From Christiangramia bathymodioli (GTDB lineage: Bacteria; Bacteroidota; Bacteroidia; Flavobacteriales; Flavobacteriaceae), in NCBI GenBank assembly GCA_009735695.1, contig SRSL01000001.1, positions 558,048-622,047 of the forward strand: a stretch of DNA of 64,000 bases, in the 5' to 3' direction. The notes under the pieces are model-generated. The model was given only the letters and a program-made list of their open reading frames with translations, was not told the DNA's origin and searched no databases. The stretch's first letter is position 1; every line of letters begins with the position of its first letter. Both the position numbers and the translations under genes were made by a program. This document shows, piece after piece, positions 40,990 to 49,935 of the stretch.

Positions 40990-42378
40990 CTATTTACTCA
41001 TCTCCGTAAAATACTTATAAAACCACGGAATGGTCTCAATGCCTTTAAGGTAATTCCATACCCCGAAGTTTTCGTTCGGAGAGTGAATGGCATCTGTATC
41101 CAGGCCGAAGCCCATTAAAATGATCTTGCTTTCCAGTTCCTTTTCAAATAGCGAGACGATAGGAATGCTTCCACCGCTTCGTTGCGGAATTGGAGTTTTT
41201 CCGAAGGTCTCTTCATAAGCCTTGCTGGCCGCCTGGTAACCAATGGTATCAATTGGAGTTACATACGGGAAGCCCCCGTGATGGGGTTTCACTTTAACCC
41301 GAACCGCGTCTGGAGCGATGCTTTCGAAATGTTTTTTGAAGAGTTCGGTGATCTCTTTCCAGTCCTGGTCTGGCACCAGCCTCATGGAGATCTTGGCGTA
41401 AGCCTTTGAAGGCAGCACGGTTTTGGCGCCTTCGCCAATATATCCTCCCCACATCCCGTTCACGTCCAAAGTTGGCCTGATGGAGCCGCGTTCAAGCGTG
41501 GAATATCCTTTTTCACCATACACATCGTCTATATCCAGTTTTTCCTTGTACTCTTCGAGGTCGAAAGGGGCTTCCGCCATTTCCTCTCTTTCTTCTTCGG
41601 AAAGATTTTCCACTTTATCGTAAAATCCTGGAATGGTAATATGAATATTTTCGTCGGTTAGGGAAGCGATCATCTTGCTAAGCACGTTCAACGGATTGGC
41701 CACAGCGCCTCCATACAAACCGGAATGTAGATCCCGGTTAGCCCCGGTCACTTCCACTTCGATATAAGAAAGTCCGCGAAGTCCGGTTGTGATCGAAGGA
41801 ACATCTTTGGCGATCATCCCGGTATCAGAGATGAGGATGACGTCATTCTGAAGCCGGTTTTTATATTCCTTAATGAACCATTCCAGGTGTTCACTTCCAA
41901 CTTCTTCCTCCCCTTCGATCATGAACTTGACATTACATGGCAGTTCATCATTTCTGGTCATATACTCCAGCGCCTTCACGTGCATATACATCTGGCCCTT
42001 ATCATCACAGGCACCACGTGCGAAAATAGCACCTTCGGGATGAATTTTGGTTTCCTTGATCACCGGTTCAAAAGGTGGCGAATCCCAAAGATCCAGCGGA
42101 TCTGGCGGTTGTACATCATAATGCCCGTAAACCAGCACGGTTGGCAGGTCCTTATCAATGATCTTTTCAGCAAAAACCACTGGATGACCGGGCGTCTCGA
42201 TCACTTCAGCCGTATCGCAACCGGCATCTAGCAACCGGTTTTTTACCGCATTCGCGGTTTTCACCATATCAGCTTTATAAGCAGGATCGGCACTGATGGA
42301 AGGGAGTTTCAGCAATTCCTTTAACTCGTCCAGGAACCTGTCTTTATTTTCTTCAATATATTTCTCAATACTTTGCAT
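40990..42378 (-). CDS. M20 family dipeptidase (cytosolic nonspecific dipeptidase-like)
   Basis: A 462-residue di-zinc peptidase without a signal peptide. Metal-site blocks: VLVYGHYDVQPPDPLDLW, GAIFARGACDDKGQMYMHV, FMIEGEEEVGSEHLEWF (catalytic Glu pair) and GLDTDAIHSPNENFG near the C-terminus; a dimerisation (lid) domain occupies about 180-330. It would split dipeptides such as Cys-Gly or carnosine-like substrates in the cytoplasm. It is the last gene before the tRNA-Leu, read away from it. Confidence 0.93.
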   Translation of the reverse strand: MQSIEKYIEENKDRFLDELKELLKLPSISADPAYKADMVKTANAVKNRLLDAGCDTAEVIETPGHPVVFAEKIIDKDLPTVLVYGHYDVQPPDPLDLWDSPPFEPVIKETKIHPEGAIFARGACDDKGQMYMHVKALEYMTRNDELPCNVKFMIEGEEEVGSEHLEWFIKEYKNRLQNDVILISDTGMIAKDVPSITTGLRGLSYIEVEVTGANRDLHSGLYGGAVANPLNVLSKMIASLTDENIHITIPGFYDKVENLSEEEREEMAEAPFDLEEYKEKLDIDDVYGEKGYSTLERGSIRPTLDVNGMWGGYIGEGAKTVLPSKAYAKISMRLVPDQDWKEITELFKKHFESIAPDAVRVKVKPHHGGFPYVTPIDTIGYQAASKAYEETFGKTPIPQRSGGSIPIVSLFEKELESKIILMGFGLDTDAIHSPNENFGVWNYLKGIETIPWFYKYFTEMSK

Positions 42379-42567
42379 ACAGCTGTTTTTCGAATTTCCG
42401 TAAAGTTAAGAAGTAGATTTGGTTTAAAAAGAAAGATGACAGACTTCATGGAATAGACCGAAAAAATTTCAAATTTTTACCTGGATTAATGCGTCTTGAT
42501 TTTCAATAGATTAAACCGACCTGATCATAAAAAAATAATTTTTTTCCAATATTTCTACTCAAGGCTA

Positions 42568-42597
42568 TTTGAAATCTAAAACTTATATTTATATTTG
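42568..42597 (+). promoter_or_regulatory. full Bacteroidota-type promoter of tRNA-Leu
   Basis: TTTG (42568-42571), 18 bases, then TATATTTG (42590-42597) match the TTTG/TAnnTTTG consensus with standard spacing. About 60 bases of leader precede the tRNA and include a possible hairpin (CACAACG...TGTTGTG). Confidence 0.75.
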
Positions 42598-42659
42598 CAC
42601 CCGCTTAGGTAATTAAGCAGGGATCACAACGAGTCCTAAGTGTTGTGAAACTTTAAAAT

Positions 42660-42741
42660 GCGGGCGTGGTGGAATTGGTAGACACGCTAGACTTAGGATC
42701 TAGTGCCGCAAGGTGTGAAGGTTCGAGTCCTTTCGCCCGCA
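42660..42741 (+). tRNA. tRNA-Leu (anticodon TAG)
   Basis: Acceptor GCGGGCG pairs with CGCCCGC, discriminator A. The anticodon arm CTAGA/TCTAG encloses loop CTTAGGA, anticodon TAG (reads CUN codons). The variable arm TGCCGCAAGGTGT is of the long type expected for Leu. The T-loop GGTTCGAGTCC is standard. CCA is not encoded. Confidence 0.97.
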
Positions 42742-42746
42742 CTTCG

Positions 42747-42776
42747 AAAAGCCGACTCTTTTAAGTCGGCTTTTTT
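42747..42776 (+). terminator. terminator after tRNA-Leu
   Basis: AAAAGCCGACT pairs with AGTCGGCTTTT around a short loop and is followed by T residues. Confidence 0.9.
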
Positions 42777-42994
42777 GTTTTAGAACATATTGATAAAAAT
42801 TTGCCCCTAAAGTGGTATTGTAATAATCGCTGTTTTCAATTTTCTTTGCAGGAGACTTAGTTTTTACCAGCCAAACTTTCCATAATATTTCCCTACAAAT
42901 TTTTTGGATCGGTTAAAGATATTTCAAGAATACAAAGATCGATAAGAAGAATAGAATATTTGGGCTTGATCTATTAAGGTGCATCGCCATCTTA

Positions 42995-44038
42995 ATGGTA
43001 ATAATTTCACATGTTCCTATTTTTATAATTGGGAGCAAAGGGCAATTACATAAGGATCTAAGCCTGGACGGAGTTAGCATGTTTTTTGTTCTGAGCGGAT
43101 TTTTAATCGGCAGGATCCTGATAAAAACTTTCAGAAAAGAAGTCTCATTTGGTAAACTGTATCGGTTCTGGGCAAAGAGATGGCTACGCACCGTTCCGCT
43201 TTACCTGATCCTCCTGTCAACTTTTGTCTTTATCACCTATTTCAATTCCGATCCCATCCCTCTCAACATTCAGGAATATTTTATTTTTCTACAGAACTTT
43301 TCTGAACCTCATCCAGATTTTTTCGGTGTCGCATGGAGCCTATCGGTAGAAGAATGGTTTTACCTGATTGTACCCTACCTTCTTTTTATAGCCCTTTCCG
43401 TTAATTTTAATCCGAAAAGAAACCTGCTTTACATCTCGATCTTACTTATTATAATTCCCCTTTTATACAGAAGTTTTTTATGCCTTACACTCGAACCTGA
43501 ATATTGGGAAAACTGGGGCAGCACCTGTACTGTACTATTCAGGTTTGACTCTATCATGTATGGGATTCTAGGAGCATGGGTTAGCAATTATTATCCAAAG
43601 ACATTTTTAAGATTCAACCGAGTTCTTTTAATTTTGGGTATTATTCTTTTAATTGGCTTTAAAGCACTCTGGGTTAATCAAATTATCTCAAAAAGCTCAG
43701 TTGTTTGGATTTATCTACCAGTTGTTAATTCGGTGGGGGTATTGTTCATGCTTCCCTTTCTAAGCACTTATAAAACTCAGAAAGGCTGGATCGCCCAAGC
43801 TATCACCCATACCAGTGTCATAAGTTATTCCATGTATCTTTTGCATGCAGGATTTGTGATCGAGCTTATTCTGAAAAAGATTTCCTGGAGTGACCAGCTT
43901 TATCCATATGTACTTTACTTTATTATAACTTACGTTCTTAGTTTTCTTTCATACCAGTTAATTGAGAAGAAATTCCTTAAGCTAAGAAGACTTATTTTCA
44001 AGGAAAGGGAGTATAAAGTTATCCGGTCCATCGACTGA
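42995..44038 (+). CDS. acyltransferase family 3 membrane protein, unclear 5' end
   Basis: An OafA/YrhL-type acyltransferase with about ten helices; conserved blocks SMFFVLSGFLIGRIL, FWAKRWLRTVPLYL and FGVAWSLSVEEWFYLIVPYL. These enzymes move acetyl or other acyl groups to sugars of surface glycans. The first ATG is at 42995 (347 residues), but the family's N-terminal block is encoded upstream in the same open frame (from 42917), as KKNRIFGLDLLRCIAIL. No ATG, GTG or TTG lies in that stretch. So either an unusual start codon is used or a frameshift near 42930-42950 removed the true start. I keep the ATG coordinate but expect the functional protein to start earlier, or the gene to be damaged. 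Confidence 0.75.
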   Translation: MVIISHVPIFIIGSKGQLHKDLSLDGVSMFFVLSGFLIGRILIKTFRKEVSFGKLYRFWAKRWLRTVPLYLILLSTFVFITYFNSDPIPLNIQEYFIFLQNFSEPHPDFFGVAWSLSVEEWFYLIVPYLLFIALSVNFNPKRNLLYISILLIIIPLLYRSFLCLTLEPEYWENWGSTCTVLFRFDSIMYGILGAWVSNYYPKTFLRFNRVLLILGIILLIGFKALWVNQIISKSSVVWIYLPVVNSVGVLFMLPFLSTYKTQKGWIAQAITHTSVISYSMYLLHAGFVIELILKKISWSDQLYPYVLYFIITYVLSFLSYQLIEKKFLKLRRLIFKEREYKVIRSID

Positions 44039-44181
44039 AAAAAAACCAAAAACTAGGGTTTTCCCTTAAGTTCCATCCCTTTATTTAATGCTAATTTTAA
44101 GCTAACCTCTTAGGCTCTTATTACCCCCGGCATCTACTTGTTTTTCAGAATAAACCAATCTTTTTTTTTAAACCTAACGCA

Positions 44182-45105
44182 ATGAAAAATTTCCATATTG
44201 GAATCCTGTATTTCATACTTGGGATCCTATGCCTTAGCTGCAGCAATGAAAGCGAAGCATTAGATATTCCCGAAGATGAAGAATTAGTGAATCTTTCACT
44301 CAACATCGATATTCTGGGCTTAACTGAAAATAATTCAGGAAGGCAGCAAATTGAAGATCTCCCAATTTGTATTCCTGCAACCCCTTATTATATCGAGATC
44401 ATCCTCAAACAGGGCCAGAACGACATGGTAGGTTCGGCTGATATACCTTTCCGGATAGACCTTGCACCCAACCAGATGTTCACCAGGTATGTCCCTGAGA
44501 TGGCGCTTCCGGCAGGCCAATATTCGCTGGACCATTGTGCGGTTTTTGCTGAAGATGGCAGACTGATGTGTCTCGCCCCCAGGTTCGATAGCCCCATGGG
44601 ACGGATGTCCAACGCTCCCATGCCTATGAGCATCAATCTTATTGCGGGTAGCAAACCTTTTCCCGATGTCCCTGTGCTTTGTTTCGATGACCGGGATGTA
44701 AATGAATTTGGATACCAGTTTTTTGAGATAGAACCAACCGTAATTCGAAATTTCTGCTTTTTTGCCAACTATTGTTCAGATAGTGGCAGGCATTATCCAG
44801 CCAGGTATTCACTAGATGTTTCAGTAAATGGCGTATCTATATATCGCGATATCATCAGCACTAATGGTGAGGACAACGGAGAATATTATGCCGACCCGGT
44901 TTGTGTAGACCTGCCCATTATACTGGATTATGAGGAGGATGAAAAATATATCGACTATAGCCTGAGGCTTTTGGAGTGGGAAGGAGTTTATGACCTGGAT
45001 GAAGAAATGGTCATAAGCGGTAGCCTGAGCCGTGCGGATATCAATGAAAAACTATCTGGTAATAATATCGAATACGAGCATATATTCTTCAATTGCCCAG
45101 ATTAA
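44182..45105 (+). CDS. lipoprotein of unknown function
   Basis: A 307-residue protein with a lipobox (GILCLSC, Cys at about 20), followed by an acidic linker (NESEALDIPEDEELVN) as in surface-exported Bacteroidota lipoproteins. It reads as beta-rich, with Cys residues that might pair (CIPATPYY, DHCAVF, MCLAPRF, LCFDDRD, FCFFANYC, VCVDLP). No family recognised. It is flanked by an acyltransferase gene upstream (143 bases) and a strong terminator downstream, so it is likely a single-gene unit. Confidence 0.7.
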   Translation: MKNFHIGILYFILGILCLSCSNESEALDIPEDEELVNLSLNIDILGLTENNSGRQQIEDLPICIPATPYYIEIILKQGQNDMVGSADIPFRIDLAPNQMFTRYVPEMALPAGQYSLDHCAVFAEDGRLMCLAPRFDSPMGRMSNAPMPMSINLIAGSKPFPDVPVLCFDDRDVNEFGYQFFEIEPTVIRNFCFFANYCSDSGRHYPARYSLDVSVNGVSIYRDIISTNGEDNGEYYADPVCVDLPIILDYEEDEKYIDYSLRLLEWEGVYDLDEEMVISGSLSRADINEKLSGNNIEYEHIFFNCPD

Positions 45106-45127
45106 AATTCTTCTAATAACGAATTAA

Positions 45128-45157
45128 TAACCGGCCCAAAACGCCGGTTTTTTTTTA
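45128..45157 (+). terminator. terminator after the lipoprotein gene
   Basis: AACCGGC pairs with GCCGGTT across a 7-base loop and is followed by about nine T residues. Confidence 0.92.
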
Positions 45158-45282
45158 TTCTGAATTGGTCAAAAATCAAAATTTCAAAATACAGGAATTC
45201 ATGACGCCTGTCATTTAAAATGCCCCGCTTAGCCTGTAATTTTAAGGTAGAAGTCGGGCGATTGCCCTTAACATTTACGGTC

Positions 45283-46020
45283 ATGAAAGCCAAGAAAAAT
45301 CCACAAGCCGATCTAAATAAATATCGATTGATATTTTTTCAACTAGGTTTAATTCTTAGCCTTGGAATCACTTACACGGGCATTCAATGGAGTTTTGATG
45401 AGAAGTCATCTTTTTCCGATCAGGAACTCAATTTTGATATGCTCGATACCGAAACTCCTCCGGTAACCGAAATTAAAATGCAGGAATTACCTCCACCTCC
45501 CCCACCAGCAGTTCCGGAAGTCATTGAAGTGATCGAAGACGAACTTGAAATAGAAGAAACCAATATTCAGTCTACCGAAACCAGCCTTGATGAGGCGATG
45601 ACCAACGTCATAAAGGTTGAAGCTATCAGGGAAGAAAAAATGGAAGAAAGCATCGAGGAAGTACCCTTTGTATTAATTGCAAATGTGCCTATTTATCCCG
45701 GATGTGAAAACCTGGACGATAATGATAGCAGGAAGAATTGCATGTCCAGCAAAATTCAGGAACTCGTAAAGGAAAATTTCGATACCTCCCTCGGAGCTCA
45801 ACTCGGACTGCAGGGATTGAACAGGGTGTTTGTGGTCTTCAAAATAGATTATACCGGAAAAGTAAGCAACATCCAGGCAAGAGGTCCGCATAAGGTACTG
45901 GAAGAGGAGGCTATTCGGGTAGTAAAAATGATTCCTGATATGACCCCTGGAAGCCAGAGAAACAGGCCGGTAAACGTAACCTATACCTTACCGATCAATT
46001 TTGAGGTAAGACCGAGGTAA
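45283..46020 (+). CDS. tonB: TonB family energy transducer
   Basis: A 245-residue TonB. The frame is open from an ATG at 45220, but I set the start at the ATG at 45283 (MKAKKNPQADLNKYR), the opening I recall for flavobacterial TonB proteins; the extra 21 codons carry no homology. One membrane helix (about 17-36), a proline-rich segment with PPPPPP and then many Glu residues, and a C-terminal TonB_C domain (about 135-245) with PIYPGCENLDDNDSRKNC. TonB connects the ExbB-ExbD motor to outer membrane receptors. The C-terminal domain is closely similar to that of the M56 protein at 21.4 kb. Confidence 0.9.
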   Translation: MKAKKNPQADLNKYRLIFFQLGLILSLGITYTGIQWSFDEKSSFSDQELNFDMLDTETPPVTEIKMQELPPPPPPAVPEVIEVIEDELEIEETNIQSTETSLDEAMTNVIKVEAIREEKMEESIEEVPFVLIANVPIYPGCENLDDNDSRKNCMSSKIQELVKENFDTSLGAQLGLQGLNRVFVVFKIDYTGKVSNIQARGPHKVLEEEAIRVVKMIPDMTPGSQRNRPVNVTYTLPINFEVRPR

Positions 46021-46033
46021 TTTAGTACTTCTA

Positions 46034-47257
46034 CTAATCATCGGTCTTTACGGGTGCCTGCTTGAGGCCTCTAATACGTTGAGCGTTCAGGATGATAAGA
46101 GCCAGGACGATGGCGGTATAAAACAGTATGGTTTGAAAATCGATCCCGGCATCCATAAGCGTTCCAAAAAGAAGCGGACCTAAAGCAGTGCTTAACACCA
46201 TGAACATAGTAAAAACACTTCTGATGGTTCCAAGCTTTTCGGTTCCGAAGACTTCAGCTAAAACAGCCGATTTTACCGTACCGGCCATACCCGTGCTCAT
46301 TCCGGCCAGCATTAAAAAGGCCAGTGCCCCATAAATGCTATCAAAAAATGCAAAGGGCAATAAACCAATCGTAAAGGGAACCAGGTACATTCTGAAAATC
46401 TGTTTCCCGGAATACTTATCTACCAGAACCCCTCCATAAATGGAAAAAATGACTCTAACGATGGCATAAACCGTAAAGAAACTTGCGTACAGGGAAACCG
46501 ACCAGCCTTTATCCTCCACCACCACATACTGGTAAAAGAATACTGCCGTGATGGTAAAGCTCAGTGCAAAACTAACCGGCATCAGGATAAAAAAGGCTTT
46601 GGTCTTTAGCAGCTGTCCATAATCTTTAATTAATGACAGGGCCGATGGTTTATGGGTCGTTGCCAAATCGGCATCAAAGTGCGAGATATCTGAAAAATAG
46701 AGCCTTATCAAATATAACAGCAGAAATGCCGCACTGGCGATAGCGGCAACTTCGTAATTATACCACAGGATAAGGGAAGAAATACAAATGGGGAATAAAG
46801 CTTCTCCAATGGCATAACCCAGCGAGGCAATGCTCAAGGCTTTCCCGCGGTTTAGTTCATAATGCCGGGACATCACCGTAAGACTTATATGGCTCATCAG
46901 GCCCTGACCTGTCAATCGAAGACCGATTAGGGCAATGATCAGGATCGCAATACTTATATACGAAACCCCAAGCATGAAGGATGAAAAAGCGAGACCGGCT
47001 ACAGTAAGTGCCGTGATCTTTTTAACCGGCTTGTGATCTACTAGGTGACCAACTGAAAGCATGATCACCGAAGAGGTTACCGTCGCGATGGCGTATATAC
47101 TTCCAAAAAAACCGTTGGAGATCGAAAAGGTCTTCAGTATTTCAGGTACGTAGATCGAAATCAGGAAAGTTTGCCCAAAACTAGAGAGAAAAGTGAGCAT
47201 CCATCCAAATCCGACTTCTTTTCGGTTTCGCTTAAAAAAGCTGAGTAAACTCTTCAA
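46034..47257 (-). CDS. MFS transporter
   Basis: A 407-residue protein with 12 predicted helices. MFS features: SIYAIATVTSSVIMLSVGHLVDHKPVKKI (the loop 2-3 motif G-x-L-x-D-x-x-x-x-K) and the matching second-half loop YGGVLVDKYSGKQIF. Cargo unknown; the layout resembles oxalate/formate-antiporter-like or nitrate-type MFS only loosely. It converges on the tonB gene (13 bases between stops) and stands alone. Confidence 0.87.
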   Translation of the reverse strand: MKSLLSFFKRNRKEVGFGWMLTFLSSFGQTFLISIYVPEILKTFSISNGFFGSIYAIATVTSSVIMLSVGHLVDHKPVKKITALTVAGLAFSSFMLGVSYISIAILIIALIGLRLTGQGLMSHISLTVMSRHYELNRGKALSIASLGYAIGEALFPICISSLILWYNYEVAAIASAAFLLLYLIRLYFSDISHFDADLATTHKPSALSLIKDYGQLLKTKAFFILMPVSFALSFTITAVFFYQYVVVEDKGWSVSLYASFFTVYAIVRVIFSIYGGVLVDKYSGKQIFRMYLVPFTIGLLPFAFFDSIYGALAFLMLAGMSTGMAGTVKSAVLAEVFGTEKLGTIRSVFTMFMVLSTALGPLLFGTLMDAGIDFQTILFYTAIVLALIILNAQRIRGLKQAPVKTDD

Positions 47258-47527
47258 ATTGGTTTTTAAATGATTAGAAAATTTCCAAATTTCAAAAATA
47301 GGAAACTACTAACTATTGCAATTATGGAATTATTAAAATCGCTTCTGAAAGGAAATTCTTAAATCTTCTTAAGCACAAATAAACCACTAGTTAACAGTTA
47401 TTTAAGATTATTTACTATATTAGGATATGTTTTTAGCCAATATGGTTAATAACTACTCCCCCCATTTCTTTTCCTGACTCACAAGGTTGGTTTCCTTCTT
47501 AGCCATTAACTAATCGAAATAAGTAGT
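47258..47527. other. 270-base intergenic region
   Basis: AT-rich stretch between the divergent MFS gene and the secreted protein gene. A -7-like TATATTAG lies at 47414-47421 (one mismatch to TAnnTTTG, identical to the box in front of the BlaI-type gene). I see no open frame or repeat worth calling. Confidence 0.4.
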
Positions 47528-47992
47528 ATGAAAACAAAATTCCAATTATCCATCCTGTTAGTAGTGATACTAATAGCCTCCACCACACTGAATGCTCAAC
47601 AAACCCATGTGATCACCCTGAACGTGGATACCAGCGAGATCAACAATGATAATGTAAACCAGGTAAGCAATTTTGGACAACCGGCAGATGTGAGCAACAA
47701 AGAGTACACGATAAATGTTAGCCTTGGAGACACCGTGGTGTGGCGAGGTAACTCAACGTTTTCTGAAGATGACCTGGTGCTGGTAGAAGCCATCAACCAC
47801 GAAGGTGGAGCAAGGGTCTTTCGGCAGAATACCTTACGGGACGATCCTGACAATCCCGGTGTGGTGGTTGGCGTAGTTTCAGAGGGCCGGGAAGGTGATG
47901 AAGAAAAATATAAAATTTCTTTCCGCGTAATGAATAACGGCGAACGAAGAGGAGGCACCTATCATATTGATCCGAAGATCAGGATCAGATAA
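47528..47992 (+). CDS. small secreted protein of unknown function
   Basis: A 154-residue protein with a signal peptide (1-24, ending TTLNAQ). The mature part has a beta-sandwich look (YTINVSLGDTVVWRGNS reminiscent of cupredoxin-type or Ig-like strands) but lacks clear copper ligands, so I do not assign a family. The adenylate cyclase gene starts 10 bases after its stop, so the two are almost surely co-expressed; the protein may be an envelope partner of the cyclase's TPR sensor (inference). Confidence 0.72.
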   Translation: MKTKFQLSILLVVILIASTTLNAQQTHVITLNVDTSEINNDNVNQVSNFGQPADVSNKEYTINVSLGDTVVWRGNSTFSEDDLVLVEAINHEGGARVFRQNTLRDDPDNPGVVVGVVSEGREGDEEKYKISFRVMNNGERRGGTYHIDPKIRIR

Positions 47993-48002
47993 ATCAATAA
48001 AG

Positions 48003-49874
48003 ATGTTGTTTTTTCTGAAATCCACTTGTTTAAAATTCAATTTGGGAAAATTTCTGGCAGGTATAGCCTGCCTCTTTTTTTCTTATAGCCTTCTGGCTCA
48101 AAACCCCAGGTTAGGAGATAGCCTAATTAAGGTATACGAAAATAAACAAATGGATTATTCGGAAAAACTTGATATCCTAGACAAGATTCTTAGTAATAAA
48201 ACGGAGCCAATGGAGGCCCGAAAATATGCTATTGAATTAATCAAAACAGCAAAACAAAAGGATTGCACCAGCTATATCTTTTACGGATTGCTTCAGAAAG
48301 GAAACTCATACCTGGATCCAGGTGATTACAACAAAGCACTGGAAAATTATTTTGAAGCCGGGGATTATGCTGATTCCAAAACCAACCAGGGAATTCTCAA
48401 TATCGCGATCGCTGATGTTTTTTCCTATACCGATAATCATTCCAGGGCGGTTGAATATTATGACAAGGCCATCCACTTTTTTCGGGAAGAAAAAGACAGT
48501 TTGAATCTCGCTTTCGCCCTTACAAATGCCGGAGATGAGTATATGAATTTCGGTAAATTAACTCAGGCTTATTCATATTTTGAAGAATCTGAAAAGATCT
48601 TCAGGTTGATGAATGAGCCATTCTTCCTTTCCATTGTTAAAGGGAATCTTGGTATGCTGGATGCCAGGCAGGGTCGGGTCGAAGAGGCTGAAGCCAAGTT
48701 AAAACAAGCCATACAGGTAGCCGAGGAATATGAACAGTATAATTATTTACCTATCTACCTGAATACACTTTCTGAAATGAACCTGGAGGCTGGAAGGGAT
48801 TCTCTCGCTGCTGAATATGCCCTGATGAGCCTCGACATCGCCAGGACTTACGATTTCAAGGATGAAATAGGTGAGGCTAACCTGAGGCTGGCAACGATCT
48901 ATGAAAAACAGGACCGAATAACTGAAGCTTATAGCCATTATAAAGAACATATTCTTTTCCGGGATAGCGTGAACAACGTGGCCAAAGCTCAGGAAATTTC
49001 AGGGTTGCGAGCCGATTATGAAATATCCCAGAAACAGGCTGAAGTGGATCTCCTTTCAGAACAACGAAAAAACCAGCGGCTGATCACCATTCTTATAGCG
49101 GCGATATCTATTATGCTGCTTATGATTCTTTTCGGGTTGTACCGCCGGAACCGTTTTATAAAGAAAACGAGCACTATCATTGAGAAGGAAAAAGAGCGTG
49201 CCGAGCGTTTATTGCTGAACATACTTCCTGAGGATACAGCCCGGGAACTCCAGCAGAATGGAAAGGTTGAGGCTAAAAAATTTGATTCGGTAAGCATTCT
49301 TTTTGCCGATTTTAAATGTTTCACTTTTAAAGCTGAAAAATTAGCTCCTGAACAGCTAATTGAAACCGTAGATTATTATTTCTCCCATTTTGACGGGATC
49401 ATGGAAAAATATGGAATTGAAAAGATCAAAACCATAGGCGACAGCTATATGGCCGCTTGTGGGCTACCATTTCCGGTTCGCGATCATGCCCAAAGAATGA
49501 TTTTGGTTGCTTTTGAAATGCTTCGGTTCGTCAACGATACCAAGGAAAAAAACCTGTTTAAAAATGCCGATTTCGAAATTCGTATAGGCATTAATTCAGG
49601 CCCGGTGGTCGCCGGAGTAGTAGGAACAAGGAAGTTTGCTTACGACATCTGGGGTGATGCGGTAAATATAGCCGCCCGCATGGAAGCACACTCAGAAATT
49701 GGGCGTGTAAATGTTTCAGAAAACACCTATGAATTGATCAAAGAGCAGTTCGAATGCGAGTACCGCGGAAAAGTGGAAGTAAAAAACGAACGCATACTTA
49801 AAATGTATTTTGTGAATGCCTCTAAACAGGCTGTTGTTTCCAAACCAGATGAAAGCGTGACTTCCAGAACCTAA
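48003..49874 (+). CDS. TPR-sensor class III adenylate cyclase
   Basis: A 623-residue protein from the ATG at 48003; the frame opens earlier at a TTG that overlaps the previous gene, but the ATG begins a signal-type sequence (ending SYSLLAQ). Residues 35-345 form a periplasmic TPR array. One membrane helix lies at about 359-380. A short coiled linker leads to a class III cyclase domain (about 427-610). Metal ligands are D436 (ILFADFKCFT) and D480 (KIKTIGDSYMA). K476 and D549 (YDIWGDAVNIAARM) are the residues that select adenine, so cAMP should be the product. It is coupled to the small secreted protein gene. Confidence 0.9.
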   Translation: MLFFLKSTCLKFNLGKFLAGIACLFFSYSLLAQNPRLGDSLIKVYENKQMDYSEKLDILDKILSNKTEPMEARKYAIELIKTAKQKDCTSYIFYGLLQKGNSYLDPGDYNKALENYFEAGDYADSKTNQGILNIAIADVFSYTDNHSRAVEYYDKAIHFFREEKDSLNLAFALTNAGDEYMNFGKLTQAYSYFEESEKIFRLMNEPFFLSIVKGNLGMLDARQGRVEEAEAKLKQAIQVAEEYEQYNYLPIYLNTLSEMNLEAGRDSLAAEYALMSLDIARTYDFKDEIGEANLRLATIYEKQDRITEAYSHYKEHILFRDSVNNVAKAQEISGLRADYEISQKQAEVDLLSEQRKNQRLITILIAAISIMLLMILFGLYRRNRFIKKTSTIIEKEKERAERLLLNILPEDTARELQQNGKVEAKKFDSVSILFADFKCFTFKAEKLAPEQLIETVDYYFSHFDGIMEKYGIEKIKTIGDSYMAACGLPFPVRDHAQRMILVAFEMLRFVNDTKEKNLFKNADFEIRIGINSGPVVAGVVGTRKFAYDIWGDAVNIAARMEAHSEIGRVNVSENTYELIKEQFECEYRGKVEVKNERILKMYFVNASKQAVVSKPDESVTSRT

Positions 49875-49886
49875 TACCTGAAAAAG

Positions 49887-49911
49887 AGGCCAGGATAATC
49901 CTGACCTCCTA
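49887..49911 (+). terminator. possible terminator after the cyclase gene
   Basis: GAGGCCAGGA and TCCTGACCTC form a 10-bp stem with one mismatch and a 3-base loop; the T-run is weak (CTAAACTTTTT follows). Confidence 0.5.
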
Positions 49912-49935
49912 AACTTTTTGCTTTATTCCGGTTTT

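Noticed and set aside
25400-41000. Dispersed repeats as a possible CRISPR array
   Set aside because: No regular repeat-spacer spacing, the repeats lie between different genes over 15 kb and no cas gene is present.
45220-45282. A 21-codon N-terminal extension of TonB
   Set aside because: It reads as non-conserved sequence before a typical flavobacterial TonB start with its membrane helix at the right distance.
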